From Pseudomonas alkylphenolica (GTDB lineage Bacteria; Pseudomonadota; Gammaproteobacteria; Pseudomonadales; Pseudomonadaceae): a DNA stretch of 64,000 nucleotides. The notes below the pieces were generated by a model, which saw only the letters and a list, made by a program, of their open reading frames with translations, searched no databases and had not been told where the DNA came from. Positions 49,527 to 58,565 of this stretch are shown here, piece by piece. The DNA is taken from contig NZ_QJRG01000038.1 of NCBI RefSeq assembly GCF_004025535.1, forward strand, positions 124,001-188,000. The letters are read 5' to 3'. The translations under genes and the position numbers were made by a program. Positions within the stretch are counted from its first letter, which is position 1; the number at the start of each line of letters is the position of its first letter.

Positions 49527-50348
49527 TTACAAGCGTTTTTCCGCTTCGTACCACTTCAGGTAATTCTGATAGAGCTGGTCGATTTGCTCAGCGGTCATGT
49601 TTTGTGGAGGTACATAGTCAGAGAACCGCACTTGCTCGGGGTAGTCATCCGGGAAGGTACATTCGGTCAGCTCGCGCACCGGCAATTCGGCAATGGCATC
49701 AGCGACGCCTGCAAGGAACTCTTTTACGTCCGCCGGCCGCCCATAAACCCTCGTCGACAACGCGCCTTCGATGTACAGGTCGGAATCCGGCACCTCGTAG
49801 TACAAATAGTGTTCGAGCTGCTCAATGGCGTCGGCATCCCACAGTCGATACCGCATGTGCTGCTTTTCGATGCGCTCACAGACCACTTCGACAAGATCGC
49901 TCAGGCCTATGCGCAACGCGGCGACGTCACAGTCGAACTCGTACGGCGGTGGGTAATCGTTGTCTGGATCCTGGTAGAACGGATAATCGCCAGCAAAGCG
50001 ATAAACACAGAGCTTCTCAGCAACTCGCCATGCGCTGCCACGCAGTGTCGGATCGTTACGTGGACGTTTTTCAATACCCGTCAGCACGGCCGTGGCTAGC
50101 TCCTTCAGCAACAGCTCTTCAAGGTAGTCGAGCTTCTTGTCGAGCCATGCTTCACCGAAGACGCGTTTGCCTGGGAAGTGAATACCTGGAGAGTCGCCGG
50201 GTATCAGAAGATTTGCGTACTTCGCAGGATGGATACCCAGCGAGAAACGCTGCTCCAGCCCTTCGATGCAGGCCACGGTCTGGGCGATGCGCTCATCGCG
50301 CCGGCTGATCTCTTCTTCACTCAGATATAGATTGGCATTGTGCCTCAT
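49527..50348 (-). CDS. Unknown protein upstream of hsdR
   Basis: The 273-residue soluble acidic protein begins MRHNANLYLSEEEISRRDER; GGGAG lies 8 bases before the ATG. No motif, membrane segment or cysteine cluster is recognised. It is rich in Tyr, Asp and Glu (AGDYPFYQDPDNDYPPPYEFDCD; YLYYEVPDSDLYIEG). The open frame extends upstream to 50498 without plausible coding content. It is the last gene of the chaperone/ATPase cassette and the first before hsdR, so it could belong to either. Confidence 0.8.
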   Translation of the reverse strand: MRHNANLYLSEEEISRRDERIAQTVACIEGLEQRFSLGIHPAKYANLLIPGDSPGIHFPGKRVFGEAWLDKKLDYLEELLLKELATAVLTGIEKRPRNDPTLRGSAWRVAEKLCVYRFAGDYPFYQDPDNDYPPPYEFDCDVAALRIGLSDLVEVVCERIEKQHMRYRLWDADAIEQLEHYLYYEVPDSDLYIEGALSTRVYGRPADVKEFLAGVADAIAELPVRELTECTFPDDYPEQVRFSDYVPPQNMTAEQIDQLYQNYLKWYEAEKRL

Positions 50349-50477
50349 CGTGAGTACTCCCTGTGTCGACAACGGTGGCGTTATACGTGTGCGCGCTCCA
50401 CCTCGCCAGGCACGTGGAGCCTCTTGCGAAGCACCCAGAGCCCGGCACTTGAATGTGGTCAACGACTTTACTTGACC

Positions 50478-50496
50478 GTGTGGCCATTCGCCACAC
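50478..50496. repeat. 7-bp inverted repeat between the Hsp70-like gene and the 273-residue gene
   Basis: GTGTGGC and GCCACAC are separated by CATTC. It lies in the ~195-base gap 50349-50543. No T run follows in either direction. It may be an operator, a processing site or a weak factor-dependent stop. Confidence 0.4.
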
Positions 50497-50543
50497 AAGC
50501 AAAGGTTTACGCTCGTTCACACTGCTCTATCGCTCAGCGTGCT

Positions 50544-53351
50544 TCACACTTTTGTCAGATCCAGATCTTCAATCAAACTGAACATCCCCCCCTCCGCTGC
50601 CTCCAGCGAGGCAGCCGTGCACACACTCACCCGATGCGGGCCAATTGCCTTGGCGTACACCCGCTGCCCCTGATGATCACCCGCGATGGCGAGGCGGTAT
50701 TTGTACAGGCCGGTTTCACCTTCAAGCATTTCACCGGTGTGGGCTTTGGGCGACTGGGAGTGGAACAGGTTGAAGACGCCGTCACGAGGCACACCGAGTT
50801 CTTTCCAGGTGCCATAGCTGTCACCTTGCTGCAGCCCTGCGCTGAACTTGCCACGCTGAACACGACCCACATAGTGGGCGAATGGCGCCTCATCGGTGTC
50901 GCCTGGGATCCTGGAAATGACTTTGACCGGGCTGCCAGGCGCCAGCCGCAGCAAACCGATGGCGACACCGGTTTTGCCATTGGGGCTGTAGGGTTGGTCC
51001 GGGTTGGACACCAGCGGCTGGTGGACGACGATCACGGGCAGAGAATCATCCACTACCGGCGTTTTCACGGGCTCGGGTTTAGGCTCAGCCGCCTTGCTGT
51101 ATCCCATTCCAGACCAGATGGTTTGACTAATGAGCGCACCCACCGCTGCCGCACTATCAAAAGTGGTCGAGGCACTGTCTTTACTCGCCGAGGGATCTCT
51201 TTCAGTACCACTGGCCACCACTTCAAACAGCTGCTGCACAATCGACGAACGACTGCTGTTACCCGCCAAAAGCACATGCACCGGCTCATCTGGATAGCCG
51301 CCAAAGGCTTTGGTCATGGCGCTGAAAAAGTTCTGTATACCTTGAGCAATGCGTTCGGTCAGGTACGTGGTAAGCAAATCAACCGGCACGGTCAGTTCAC
51401 ACTCGATTTTCTCGCCGTCGCGGTTGAGCAACGCCAGCTTCAGTACACCATTTTTTCCCGGCAGGGAGCCCTGCTCCCACAGCGGGCGCAACCGCGACAG
51501 CAGCATCACACTGTTGGTCGAGGCGCTTTGGCTATCGAGCAGGAACATCTCCGACCCCGGGAAGTCTTCGGCATCCAGCGGGCGCACAAAGCCAATGCGC
51601 TTGGTACGGCAGAGTTCGATGTTGTGGCGAAATACCAGGTAAGCCATGTTCTCGAGCAGGTTTTCACCGCCCAGGTAAGCATCACCGGCATTGCCGTAAT
51701 GCTCGAACACTTCCTCCCAGCCTTCATCCTCTTCATCGGCGGTGGGCAGCCGGTAGCGGCCGAAGTCGAAGTCTGTGGTACCGCCACCGAAATCGAAGAC
51801 CCCGTACGCAATGCCCGCCTCGGTAGGCTCGATGCCCAACTTTGGCAGCGCCGCGGCGGCATAGGCGGCCGGCTCGTTGGCCAGCTCTTCGACGCAGAAG
51901 TTTTTGAACACCTCACTGTCCAGCAGTTGCGCTGGCAGGCTGCGCTGCAGGCCCCGGCGGAACGACATCAGGATCGTCTCTTTGAGGTCGCGGGTGTAGG
52001 CAACGGGGAAGGTCATGTAGTAGCGCAGAAAGAGCCCACGGCTGCGCCAGTTGATGGCCATGCCCAGGTACCAGGCATACAACTCGATCGGGTCGAGCGG
52101 ATCATCCTGGCTGACTGTCAGCCGCTTGCCTTTCACCACATCACGCTTGGTCAGGGCCGGCAGCGAGTGCTCGTAGCCGTTTACCCGGTCAGCGATGCGA
52201 GTGAGGTTGTCGGAACCGTGGCGCAATGCCCAATGCTTGATCTTGGACAGGATGCTGGCGACTACCTTGGGATCACCGTCGTTTTTACGCAGGTCGTGCA
52301 AGGCTTCGTGGGAGCAGCGCAGATTGTCCCAGTTCAGGTTGGGACGGTAAGCCTCCGAGTTCCAGGTTTGCAGGCTGCGCTGCAAATCGATGAACTCGAG
52401 TACCGTCGGGTTCTCGTAATGCTCTGGCCGCTCTTTTTCCCAATGATCCTGAACGCCGATACGCAGCAGCTTGTAACGACCATTGTCGTCATAGGCCACC
52501 ACACTGCTGCTGGTGCCAAAATCGATGGCGATGTTCCAGTCCTTGACGTCAGTCACCGGATCGCGTGCGCGCACCTTGGCATCGCTCAGCATTGCCGGGT
52601 CTTCACCAAAGAATTCCCACAGGCCCAGATTAGGGTCGCTGAACTGCACATCGCTAAGCTTGGGCAACCGGCAGGTCTGGTAGTCGACGTCACGAAACAG
52701 GCTGACCAGATCAGGTAAAGGGGTACTCATGATTGCTAGTGGGTCCTCGCTTTGATTGGCTTCGAGCGAAGTCAGACGCCAACCGCGCTGGATGGCGTGG
52801 GTCACAAAATCCTGCGTGTCGAGATGGCTGACCTGGTCACTGCACGCAATCAACGAGCCGATCTCGTCAACATAAACCCAACTGTTTTCAACATCGACCA
52901 CCCCCTGCTGCGAGAACCAGAGCTGTTGCCACATCAGCGAGTTTGAATGCCCTTCGCGCAGAGGATTGTCCTCGCTAGAGGCGAAGAACATAAGCTCCTC
53001 TGTCGAGGGCAAACGCCAAGGGCGCGTACCCATTACCTGCTTCTCTTGAACGGCTTCCTCGGCCTCTAGCTGGGTATACGTGTCGGTGGAGGGCTCGTCG
53101 TAGTCCCACATCAGGCAAGTGTGGGTGTCGTACAGCATCTTCGCGGACTCTTCGGGAAACCCCACCAGCCAGTACCGTGAAGCGGCGATTTGGGCAGCGC
53201 ATCTTTTGCGCAGATTCGCCACAAAGACGTTGCGAATAGAAGCTGGTGTACTCCCCGACATACTGCATTCCTTTAAGATTTCGATTTGTTTCAACAACCC
53301 GATCAATTGACTCAGCAGAGCGGGTAACGACGACGCCTGGTTCATGGTCAT
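50544..53351 (-). CDS. Hsp70-like ATPase with an extra N-terminal Lcl/DUF1566-like domain
   Basis: The protein has 935 residues. About 60-200 resembles Lcl/DUF1566 domains (WRLPSTEELMFFASS ... WVYVDEIG). The actin/Hsp70 fold covers about 270-760: phosphate-1 in WNIAIDFGTSSSVVAYDD, phosphate-2 in VFDFGGGTTDFDFG and the adenosine motif in VHVLLAGNSSRSS. A normal peptide-binding domain and EEVD-type tail are not apparent; ~170 unfamiliar residues end the protein. A second start at 53261 (MSGSTPASIRN) has AAAGGA 7 bases upstream and may be the real one (905 residues). A possible GrpE-like gene precedes it, suggesting a dedicated chaperone pair. Confidence 0.88.
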   Translation of the reverse strand: MTMNQASSLPALLSQLIGLLKQIEILKECSMSGSTPASIRNVFVANLRKRCAAQIAASRYWLVGFPEESAKMLYDTHTCLMWDYDEPSTDTYTQLEAEEAVQEKQVMGTRPWRLPSTEELMFFASSEDNPLREGHSNSLMWQQLWFSQQGVVDVENSWVYVDEIGSLIACSDQVSHLDTQDFVTHAIQRGWRLTSLEANQSEDPLAIMSTPLPDLVSLFRDVDYQTCRLPKLSDVQFSDPNLGLWEFFGEDPAMLSDAKVRARDPVTDVKDWNIAIDFGTSSSVVAYDDNGRYKLLRIGVQDHWEKERPEHYENPTVLEFIDLQRSLQTWNSEAYRPNLNWDNLRCSHEALHDLRKNDGDPKVVASILSKIKHWALRHGSDNLTRIADRVNGYEHSLPALTKRDVVKGKRLTVSQDDPLDPIELYAWYLGMAINWRSRGLFLRYYMTFPVAYTRDLKETILMSFRRGLQRSLPAQLLDSEVFKNFCVEELANEPAAYAAAALPKLGIEPTEAGIAYGVFDFGGGTTDFDFGRYRLPTADEEDEGWEEVFEHYGNAGDAYLGGENLLENMAYLVFRHNIELCRTKRIGFVRPLDAEDFPGSEMFLLDSQSASTNSVMLLSRLRPLWEQGSLPGKNGVLKLALLNRDGEKIECELTVPVDLLTTYLTERIAQGIQNFFSAMTKAFGGYPDEPVHVLLAGNSSRSSIVQQLFEVVASGTERDPSASKDSASTTFDSAAAVGALISQTIWSGMGYSKAAEPKPEPVKTPVVDDSLPVIVVHQPLVSNPDQPYSPNGKTGVAIGLLRLAPGSPVKVISRIPGDTDEAPFAHYVGRVQRGKFSAGLQQGDSYGTWKELGVPRDGVFNLFHSQSPKAHTGEMLEGETGLYKYRLAIAGDHQGQRVYAKAIGPHRVSVCTAASLEAAEGGMFSLIEDLDLTKV

Positions 53352-53386
53352 TGGTCCGGTTCGGCTCTACTGGTGAACAGCACGCG

Positions 53387-54013
53387 CTACTCGGCTGCCG
53401 CCAACGGTAAACGCTGACGCTCGCCCCCGGCGTTGGCCAGGCCAGGCAGCCACTGCGCCGTGATGATGTCGCCTCGAAGCGTGGTGCGCTGATGCAGACG
53501 GTAGTCATACTCGGCACCCACCTCTGCGCAGCACAATTGCGCCTGGCGATCGCGCCAGATCAGGTTGTGGATAGCCAGGCAGCCTTCAAGAATGTGCAGC
53601 TCGGCAGCGTTACCCGGGCGCGCCTGAGACTTGCAACGTTCGGCCAGCAGGTCCCAGAGTTCGAGCAAACTTTCCCACTGAGCAGCAGTGGCCAGCAGTC
53701 GGGTAAGTTGTTGTCCTTCGTTTTCACCTTCGTGAAGCCAGGCAGCACTCAGTTCTTCATCGGCGCGCAGTGTTTCAAGCAAGGCCAACGGCACGCCCAG
53801 TTGCTCACGTAGCGGATCGGGCGCACAGGCCTGAGGCAAGTCCGGAACCACTGCCGCAGGCGCTTCGGGCTCAGGTGCTGAATCAGCTGAGGGCGTCAGC
53901 GAGGCGACAATATCAAGCACCAGGCGCCGAACATGGTCGTCCTGTTCGAGCAACACGATCAGAGCCTCGCGTACTTCTTCTGCTTTCGCCGGTGGCGAAG
54001 AAGTCTCATGCAT
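53387..54013 (-). CDS. Small helical protein, possibly GrpE-like partner of the Hsp70-like protein
   Basis: The 208-residue protein begins MHETSSPPAKAEEVREAL. A Pro/Glu-rich linker (about 50-75) precedes a helical middle. The C-terminus (TTLRGDIITAQWLPGLANAGGERQRLPLA) resembles the beta-end of GrpE-type exchange factors, but similarity is weak. The ATG at 54013 overlaps the previous stop as TGATG, so translation is coupled. A non-GrpE role is possible. Confidence 0.72.
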   Translation of the reverse strand: MHETSSPPAKAEEVREALIVLLEQDDHVRRLVLDIVASLTPSADSAPEPEAPAAVVPDLPQACAPDPLREQLGVPLALLETLRADEELSAAWLHEGENEGQQLTRLLATAAQWESLLELWDLLAERCKSQARPGNAAELHILEGCLAIHNLIWRDRQAQLCCAEVGAEYDYRLHQRTTLRGDIITAQWLPGLANAGGERQRLPLAAAE

Positions 54014-54786
54014 CAAAGCACCTCCAGCAGGTCACGCAGCTGTGTCCGCACCTTGAGCTTGTAGGTCAGTTCCTGAGCAATGCCCAACACGACACTGCGT
54101 TGTGCAACAGGCAGTTTCAGGAAGCGGCGACGCAGCACCGCGATGGCCTCTTGCGAGGGCTCCGGATAAGGCGACTCAACGTCAGGGATCTGCAGCGAGC
54201 CGCAGATGAACGCAAGATCCTGCGGGCTGATACTGGACCAGAAGTTCTGGAACAGCAGCGGCAGATAAAGCTGAAGCAAGGCAACATCCGGCAGGTCAGC
54301 AACGTCGCTTGCGCTGCTCGCAACACTGGCAACAGGCTCGGGGGTCGGTTGCGGCGCGCCCAGCTGTGCCAACACGTGCTCAACCAGCCAGGCGCCGTCA
54401 TGCGGACGCGGCAGCTCTGCCGGCGACAAGCCGAGTCGCTCGACCAGTGGTTCATAGCGCAGCACTTCCCAGGTTGCGCATTGCAACTCGATACAGGCCT
54501 GGGAAACATCAGCCAGATGCCGCGCGGCGGCCTGCTCGTAGATCACCGTGATATCAACCTTCGCCAGCTGTGTGTGCAGGTTTCGGCGCTCGCTCAATTG
54601 CTTGAGCACTGAACCTACGGTTTGCGCTGAATGACTACTGAACGACACCCAGGGCTCACCATGGATCAATGTGGCATTCCACTGCTCGTCACTTGCGGTC
54701 GTTGATTCGAAGCAGGCAACTCGATCGCCTATCAGCACCAAGGCATGTTTTTCGCTAGACACAGGACGGTCCCACTTTATGGCCAT
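54013..54786 (-). CDS. Unknown protein of the chaperone/ATPase cassette
   Basis: The 257-residue protein has an N-terminal globular part (LVLIGDRVACFESTTASDEQWNATLIHGEPWVSF) and a Pro/Ala/Ser linker around residues 150-165. A helical C-terminal part follows (LQLYLPLLFQNFWSSISPQDLAFICGSL ... RRRFLKLPVAQRSVVLGIAQEL). No known domain is recognised. I prefer the ATG at 54786 to the GTG at 54789. Confidence 0.75.
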   Translation of the reverse strand: MAIKWDRPVSSEKHALVLIGDRVACFESTTASDEQWNATLIHGEPWVSFSSHSAQTVGSVLKQLSERRNLHTQLAKVDITVIYEQAAARHLADVSQACIELQCATWEVLRYEPLVERLGLSPAELPRPHDGAWLVEHVLAQLGAPQPTPEPVASVASSASDVADLPDVALLQLYLPLLFQNFWSSISPQDLAFICGSLQIPDVESPYPEPSQEAIAVLRRRFLKLPVAQRSVVLGIAQELTYKLKVRTQLRDLLEVL

Positions 54787-54819
54787 CACGCGTCGAACCT
54801 GACGCGTGATGCAGGGTTA

Positions 54820-55518
54820 TCAGACTGACTCGGGTTTCTTGAATTGCTCAACGGCGGCATCGAGTTGGGCAAAGATGGCCGCTTCGGTTTTTTCCGGTGC
54901 CAGGGCTTTTTCCGCAGCAACGATCTTGCCTTCGGTCTCAGCAGAGGCCGCCGGGCCGAGCTTGCCTTCGAAGTATTTGAGCACGCTGATTACGTCGGTT
55001 GTGGAGTTCAGCAGCGAGGTCAGCCGTGTGCTGTTGAAGTACTCCGGATTGTTCGCCACCAGCGGCCAAAGGTTGGCCATGGTGCCTTCACGCACATTGA
55101 ACTTTTCGTCCATTCCCTGAGCGCCGATTGCCAGGCCAGCGGCATATTTTTCGGCATCGGTAATTTGCCCGGATTCAGCGGGATCCAGTTTGAAAGCGCG
55201 GATCTCTTCCATGTAGGCGTCGAAGCTGTCGAAGTTCTCGGGCTTGATGTCCTGACGCGCGGCCTGGATGGATCGATCACCAATATCTTTGAGCTGATCG
55301 CCCGGGCGGAAGATCTGCATGATCTGCAACACCGACTGCACCACACCGACAAAGGTGTTGAGCTTTTCCAGGCTGCCGATCAATGCCGGGACGACCTTGG
55401 GCAAAACAGTGGTGCAGAACGAAGCGACTGCCGGACCTATCGATGCGATGACGGGTGTAATGGCTGAGACTACGCTGGTGATGGCGCTGATGGCTGCCGC
55501 AAAAATAGGAAATACCAT
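54820..55518 (-). CDS. Protein with long hydrophobic N-terminus
   Basis: In this 232-residue protein the first ~70 residues are nearly uncharged (AAAISAITSVVSAITPVIASIGPAVASF ... VVQSVLQIMQIF). They could form two membrane or amphipathic helices with Gly/Pro/Ser breaks, as in membrane-inserting or pore-forming proteins. The remaining part is soluble, acidic and helical. There is no signal-peptidase site. AGGA lies 9 bases before the ATG. It sits 11 bases after the HerA-like gene. An effector role is a guess. Confidence 0.75.
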   Translation of the reverse strand: MVFPIFAAAISAITSVVSAITPVIASIGPAVASFCTTVLPKVVPALIGSLEKLNTFVGVVQSVLQIMQIFRPGDQLKDIGDRSIQAARQDIKPENFDSFDAYMEEIRAFKLDPAESGQITDAEKYAAGLAIGAQGMDEKFNVREGTMANLWPLVANNPEYFNSTRLTSLLNSTTDVISVLKYFEGKLGPAASAETEGKIVAAEKALAPEKTEAAIFAQLDAAVEQFKKPESV

Positions 55519-55529
55519 GGTTAATCGTC

Positions 55530-58500
55530 CTAGATTGAGTCGTAAGATTTAAGCAGGTCGAGCGATCTCATCGCCCGCTGTGCACAGGCCGCCTCGAATG
55601 CTTCAAGTGAATCGCATAGCGCGTTGAATGCCTGGCCAAGCAAGGGGCGAACAAGGTTCCAGTCCTCTTCGTACCAACCGGGAATGCTGGCGCAATCCTC
55701 GAAGACCTTGGTCAACAAGCCGGACACCTGTTCCGATGTCAGCGCCAATGCATCACTCAGTGCCTGGAACTCAGCACCGAAGCGCTGAGCAATACGCTCC
55801 TGCAAGGATTCAGCCCGCTCCGGTTGCCAGTGCAGCTGGTTGAGTTTCAAAAACATGTTGATCAACAGGCAGCCTTTTTCCAGCGTCTGCGCTAGCTGAT
55901 CTGGCGTGCTCATCAGCGGATCAGCGGCCAATCGCGGCAGCAACTTCTGACGTTGCGCCCAGAGTTGCAAGCGACCGCGTTGCTTGATCGTTACCTCAGG
56001 AATTTCCGCCGCGTCGGTTTTGGCAATCTGGTCGATCTGCACCCGCACCGCACCGTGCCAACCACCGCAATACACGATGGTTTCGCCCGGCTTGAGCAAC
56101 GGCAGAAATGCCTGCTGCTCTTCGCTCAAGCCAATGGCATCGCCGATGATCTTGCGGTCGTCGGCAGCGAACAGGCGGTGCACAATTTTGGTGTTGGTGT
56201 TCTTGATCACGTCGGCGATCAGCTTGTTCGGAATCTGATCGGCAATGATCAAGCCCTCGCCATACTTGCGTACCTCTGCGAGCAGGTTGGCGAACATCTC
56301 GACACCCATCTTTTTCGACTCGGCATCGCCTGGCTCGGGTCGCGACAGCAGGCGGTGGGCCTCTTCGATCAGGGTCAGATGCTGAAACGTCGGCTGGATG
56401 CGGTGCCGCTGCTTCATGCATTCGGCCAGGCGATTGATGATCAGGCCCATCAGCAGGGCCTTGTCTTTCTCGTCCTTGATCTCTTCCATCTCGATCACGA
56501 CGTGACGATCCAGCAACTGATCGAAGTTCATCGAGTAACGCGAGTTGAGCATCCGCCCTTTGACCCCCAGGGTCAGGCTGGTCAGACGCGCCACCAGCGA
56601 GCCGCGGTATTTCTCCTCGAACTCTCGCCCCATTTGCTTGGAGCTGATGACCTTGTCCAGTTGGGCGATCATGTCGGAAAAGGTCGGCCAGGCATCGCTA
56701 CCGCACTGCCATGGGTCGTCGAGCAAGTAGTTCTGCGTGCTGTGGATATCCCAGCCCTTGGCTTTGTATGCCTCAATGATCGCTTCTTCGACAATCGAGG
56801 GCATCGCCGCTTCCATGGGGAAAACCGCCGCCAGCGTGGCATTCAGCACCGAAATATGGCTCGCCAGATTCTGTCGGCTGGACACCAGTTCGAACGGGTT
56901 CAGACGAAACGGCGTGAGGTCTTCGCGGCCCAGGGTGTAGTAGTCGACCTCTACCCCTCGGCCGTGCAACGCCCGGTATTCAGTCTTGGCAGGCTCAATC
57001 ACCATGAACGGCAACCCGGACTCGAGCAGCAGGTTCATGCAGGTGGTGGTTTTCCCCGCGCCCGTCACACCGGTCACAAAAACGTGTTTGGACAGTTCCT
57101 TGAGCGGCAGACCGACCGGTTTGTGCTTGAGCAAGCGGCCATGCTGGATGATCTTGCCAACATTCAACCGCTGGCCGTCGCTGGACGCATCGGTGCCGGT
57201 GTTGAGGGCAAAGTCGACGTTTTTGCGAATTTTGAGTCCTGGCAGCTCCAGACTCGGCAACCCGGCAACCAGCGCCAGTTCCTCGATGTTGAGCCAGGTC
57301 GCACCGAGCAACTCACCATTGGCCAGCAGCGGCGCACTATGGGCAATGCAGTTGTCCGCAGAAATGCCTTTGTTCCTCAATCGCCGTAACTGCAGCAGCT
57401 CCGGCAGGTTGAAGGTGAGCCCGGACTGCAACTTGTGAACCCGCAGTGGCGTTACACTCGAGTTGTTGCCCTGGAAGGTCGAGATCAATCCGCGAGACAG
57501 CCGCTCGAACGTACTCCGCGTCTCGGCGCTGACGTAAATGGCCGTGCGGTACATGCCTTTGCTGCGCCCCTGCAGAAACCGCTCGATCAGGGTCTCGCTC
57601 AGGTGCTTCTGCAGCTCCTCGGCGCGCTTGTCAGTACGCTCACGAGTCATGGCCAGGCTTTTGCCGCCGCTAACGCCGTTAGCCGTTGATTCACTGCTGC
57701 CATCGGCCTTGGAATCGTTCTTGCCGGTGTTGGTGGAGCTGCTGGTGCCATTCTGGGTTGACTTGCTTTCCCTGCCGCTGCTGCTACTGGTGCTGCTCGA
57801 GGCACTCATGCTGGTGTCGCGATTGGAAGACGTCGAAGTCCCGTTGGTATGGGTGGTTGAAGTACCGGTGGTTTGGGTGCTCTGCCACCCGGTGTTCTCC
57901 GATTGCTGTACGGACTGCTTGATATGGGCAGACAGCAAGGTCGACAGGTTGTAGACACTGTCCAGCGTGGCACGCACGTCATCGTCCGAGCCCGGCTCTG
58001 CGTAGATCGTCAGTTGCCAGGTTTCTCCGACCAGACTGTTGGCCAGCCGCTCGACCCCCTGAAAATCTTCGTCTGCCGTCCTGTCGCTGTCGTTGAAAGA
58101 CGGCACGCCGGTGATGATGCCCAAGTGGCGGCTGTCGTGATAAAGCTGCCGGAACTGCTCGTCATCGCTCCTGACATCTTCCAGTTTGGCGCCGAGGAAG
58201 TTTCCCTCGAATGTTGCCCGCAACATTTTCGAGGCATCCGGAATATCGGTGTCCGGTGTCGAGGTCGCGACACCCAGGTACAGGTCAATCCCTTCGGGTC
58301 GCCCCGACAAGATATAGACGCTGGCGCAGCCGGTGCTGTTCAGGCACGAGATCACGTTGGTCATGGCCTGGCGATAGGCATCAGGCTTGCCTTCGCCGAT
58401 TTCGCTGATGTGCAGCATTCGGTATCTGATCTGTTCGTCAGGTACTTTGGGCAGGCGAAACAGGTCGGCGAAATTCGGTGCATCCCAGTCAATGTGGGGG

Positions 58501-58565
58501 CGGTCACTGACCGACGGCACGAGGGTGTTCAACCCAGTGGGAAACGGGTCGTATTTGGCGTTCAT
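55530..58565 (-). CDS. HerA/FtsK-like hexameric ATPase (DUF87) with Ser/Thr-rich linker
   Basis: The 1011-residue protein has three visible parts. Residues 1-220 are an unrecognised N-domain (ASVYILSGRPEGIDLYLGVA). Residues ~224-300 are a linker made almost wholly of Ser, Thr, Gly and Asn. Residues ~310-870 contain a HerA/TraC-like ATPase with Walker A in VTGVTGAGKTTTCMNLLLE (about 498-512), Walker B in LTLIEEAHRLL (about 730-740) and the later MFANLLAEVRKYGEGLIIADQ and NTNTKIVHRL motifs. The rest is helical. It is first gene of the cassette, with its promoter in 58566-58814, and may pump or translocate DNA, RNA or protein. Confidence 0.88.
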   Translation of the reverse strand: MNAKYDPFPTGLNTLVPSVSDRPHIDWDAPNFADLFRLPKVPDEQIRYRMLHISEIGEGKPDAYRQAMTNVISCLNSTGCASVYILSGRPEGIDLYLGVATSTPDTDIPDASKMLRATFEGNFLGAKLEDVRSDDEQFRQLYHDSRHLGIITGVPSFNDSDRTADEDFQGVERLANSLVGETWQLTIYAEPGSDDDVRATLDSVYNLSTLLSAHIKQSVQQSENTGWQSTQTTGTSTTHTNGTSTSSNRDTSMSASSSTSSSSGRESKSTQNGTSSSTNTGKNDSKADGSSESTANGVSGGKSLAMTRERTDKRAEELQKHLSETLIERFLQGRSKGMYRTAIYVSAETRSTFERLSRGLISTFQGNNSSVTPLRVHKLQSGLTFNLPELLQLRRLRNKGISADNCIAHSAPLLANGELLGATWLNIEELALVAGLPSLELPGLKIRKNVDFALNTGTDASSDGQRLNVGKIIQHGRLLKHKPVGLPLKELSKHVFVTGVTGAGKTTTCMNLLLESGLPFMVIEPAKTEYRALHGRGVEVDYYTLGREDLTPFRLNPFELVSSRQNLASHISVLNATLAAVFPMEAAMPSIVEEAIIEAYKAKGWDIHSTQNYLLDDPWQCGSDAWPTFSDMIAQLDKVISSKQMGREFEEKYRGSLVARLTSLTLGVKGRMLNSRYSMNFDQLLDRHVVIEMEEIKDEKDKALLMGLIINRLAECMKQRHRIQPTFQHLTLIEEAHRLLSRPEPGDAESKKMGVEMFANLLAEVRKYGEGLIIADQIPNKLIADVIKNTNTKIVHRLFAADDRKIIGDAIGLSEEQQAFLPLLKPGETIVYCGGWHGAVRVQIDQIAKTDAAEIPEVTIKQRGRLQLWAQRQKLLPRLAADPLMSTPDQLAQTLEKGCLLINMFLKLNQLHWQPERAESLQERIAQRFGAEFQALSDALALTSEQVSGLLTKVFEDCASIPGWYEEDWNLVRPLLGQAFNALCDSLEAFEAACAQRAMRSLDLLKSYDSI

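Noticed and set aside
50478..50496. Intrinsic terminator of the chaperone cassette
   Set aside because: The 7-bp stem has no T run on either side.
50340..52718. 792-residue open frame opposite the Hsp70-like gene
   Set aside because: It is antisense to intact ATP-binding motifs and has no motif of its own.
55953..57389. 478-residue open frame opposite the HerA-like gene
   Set aside because: It is antisense to the Walker motifs; the composition is typical of a shadow frame.
43002..58565. Assignment of the island to DISARM, Zorya, Druantia or BREX
   Set aside because: The marker proteins of those systems (for example ZorA/ZorB, DrmA/DrmB, PglZ, DruE) were not recognised. Only the type I restriction genes match a known system.
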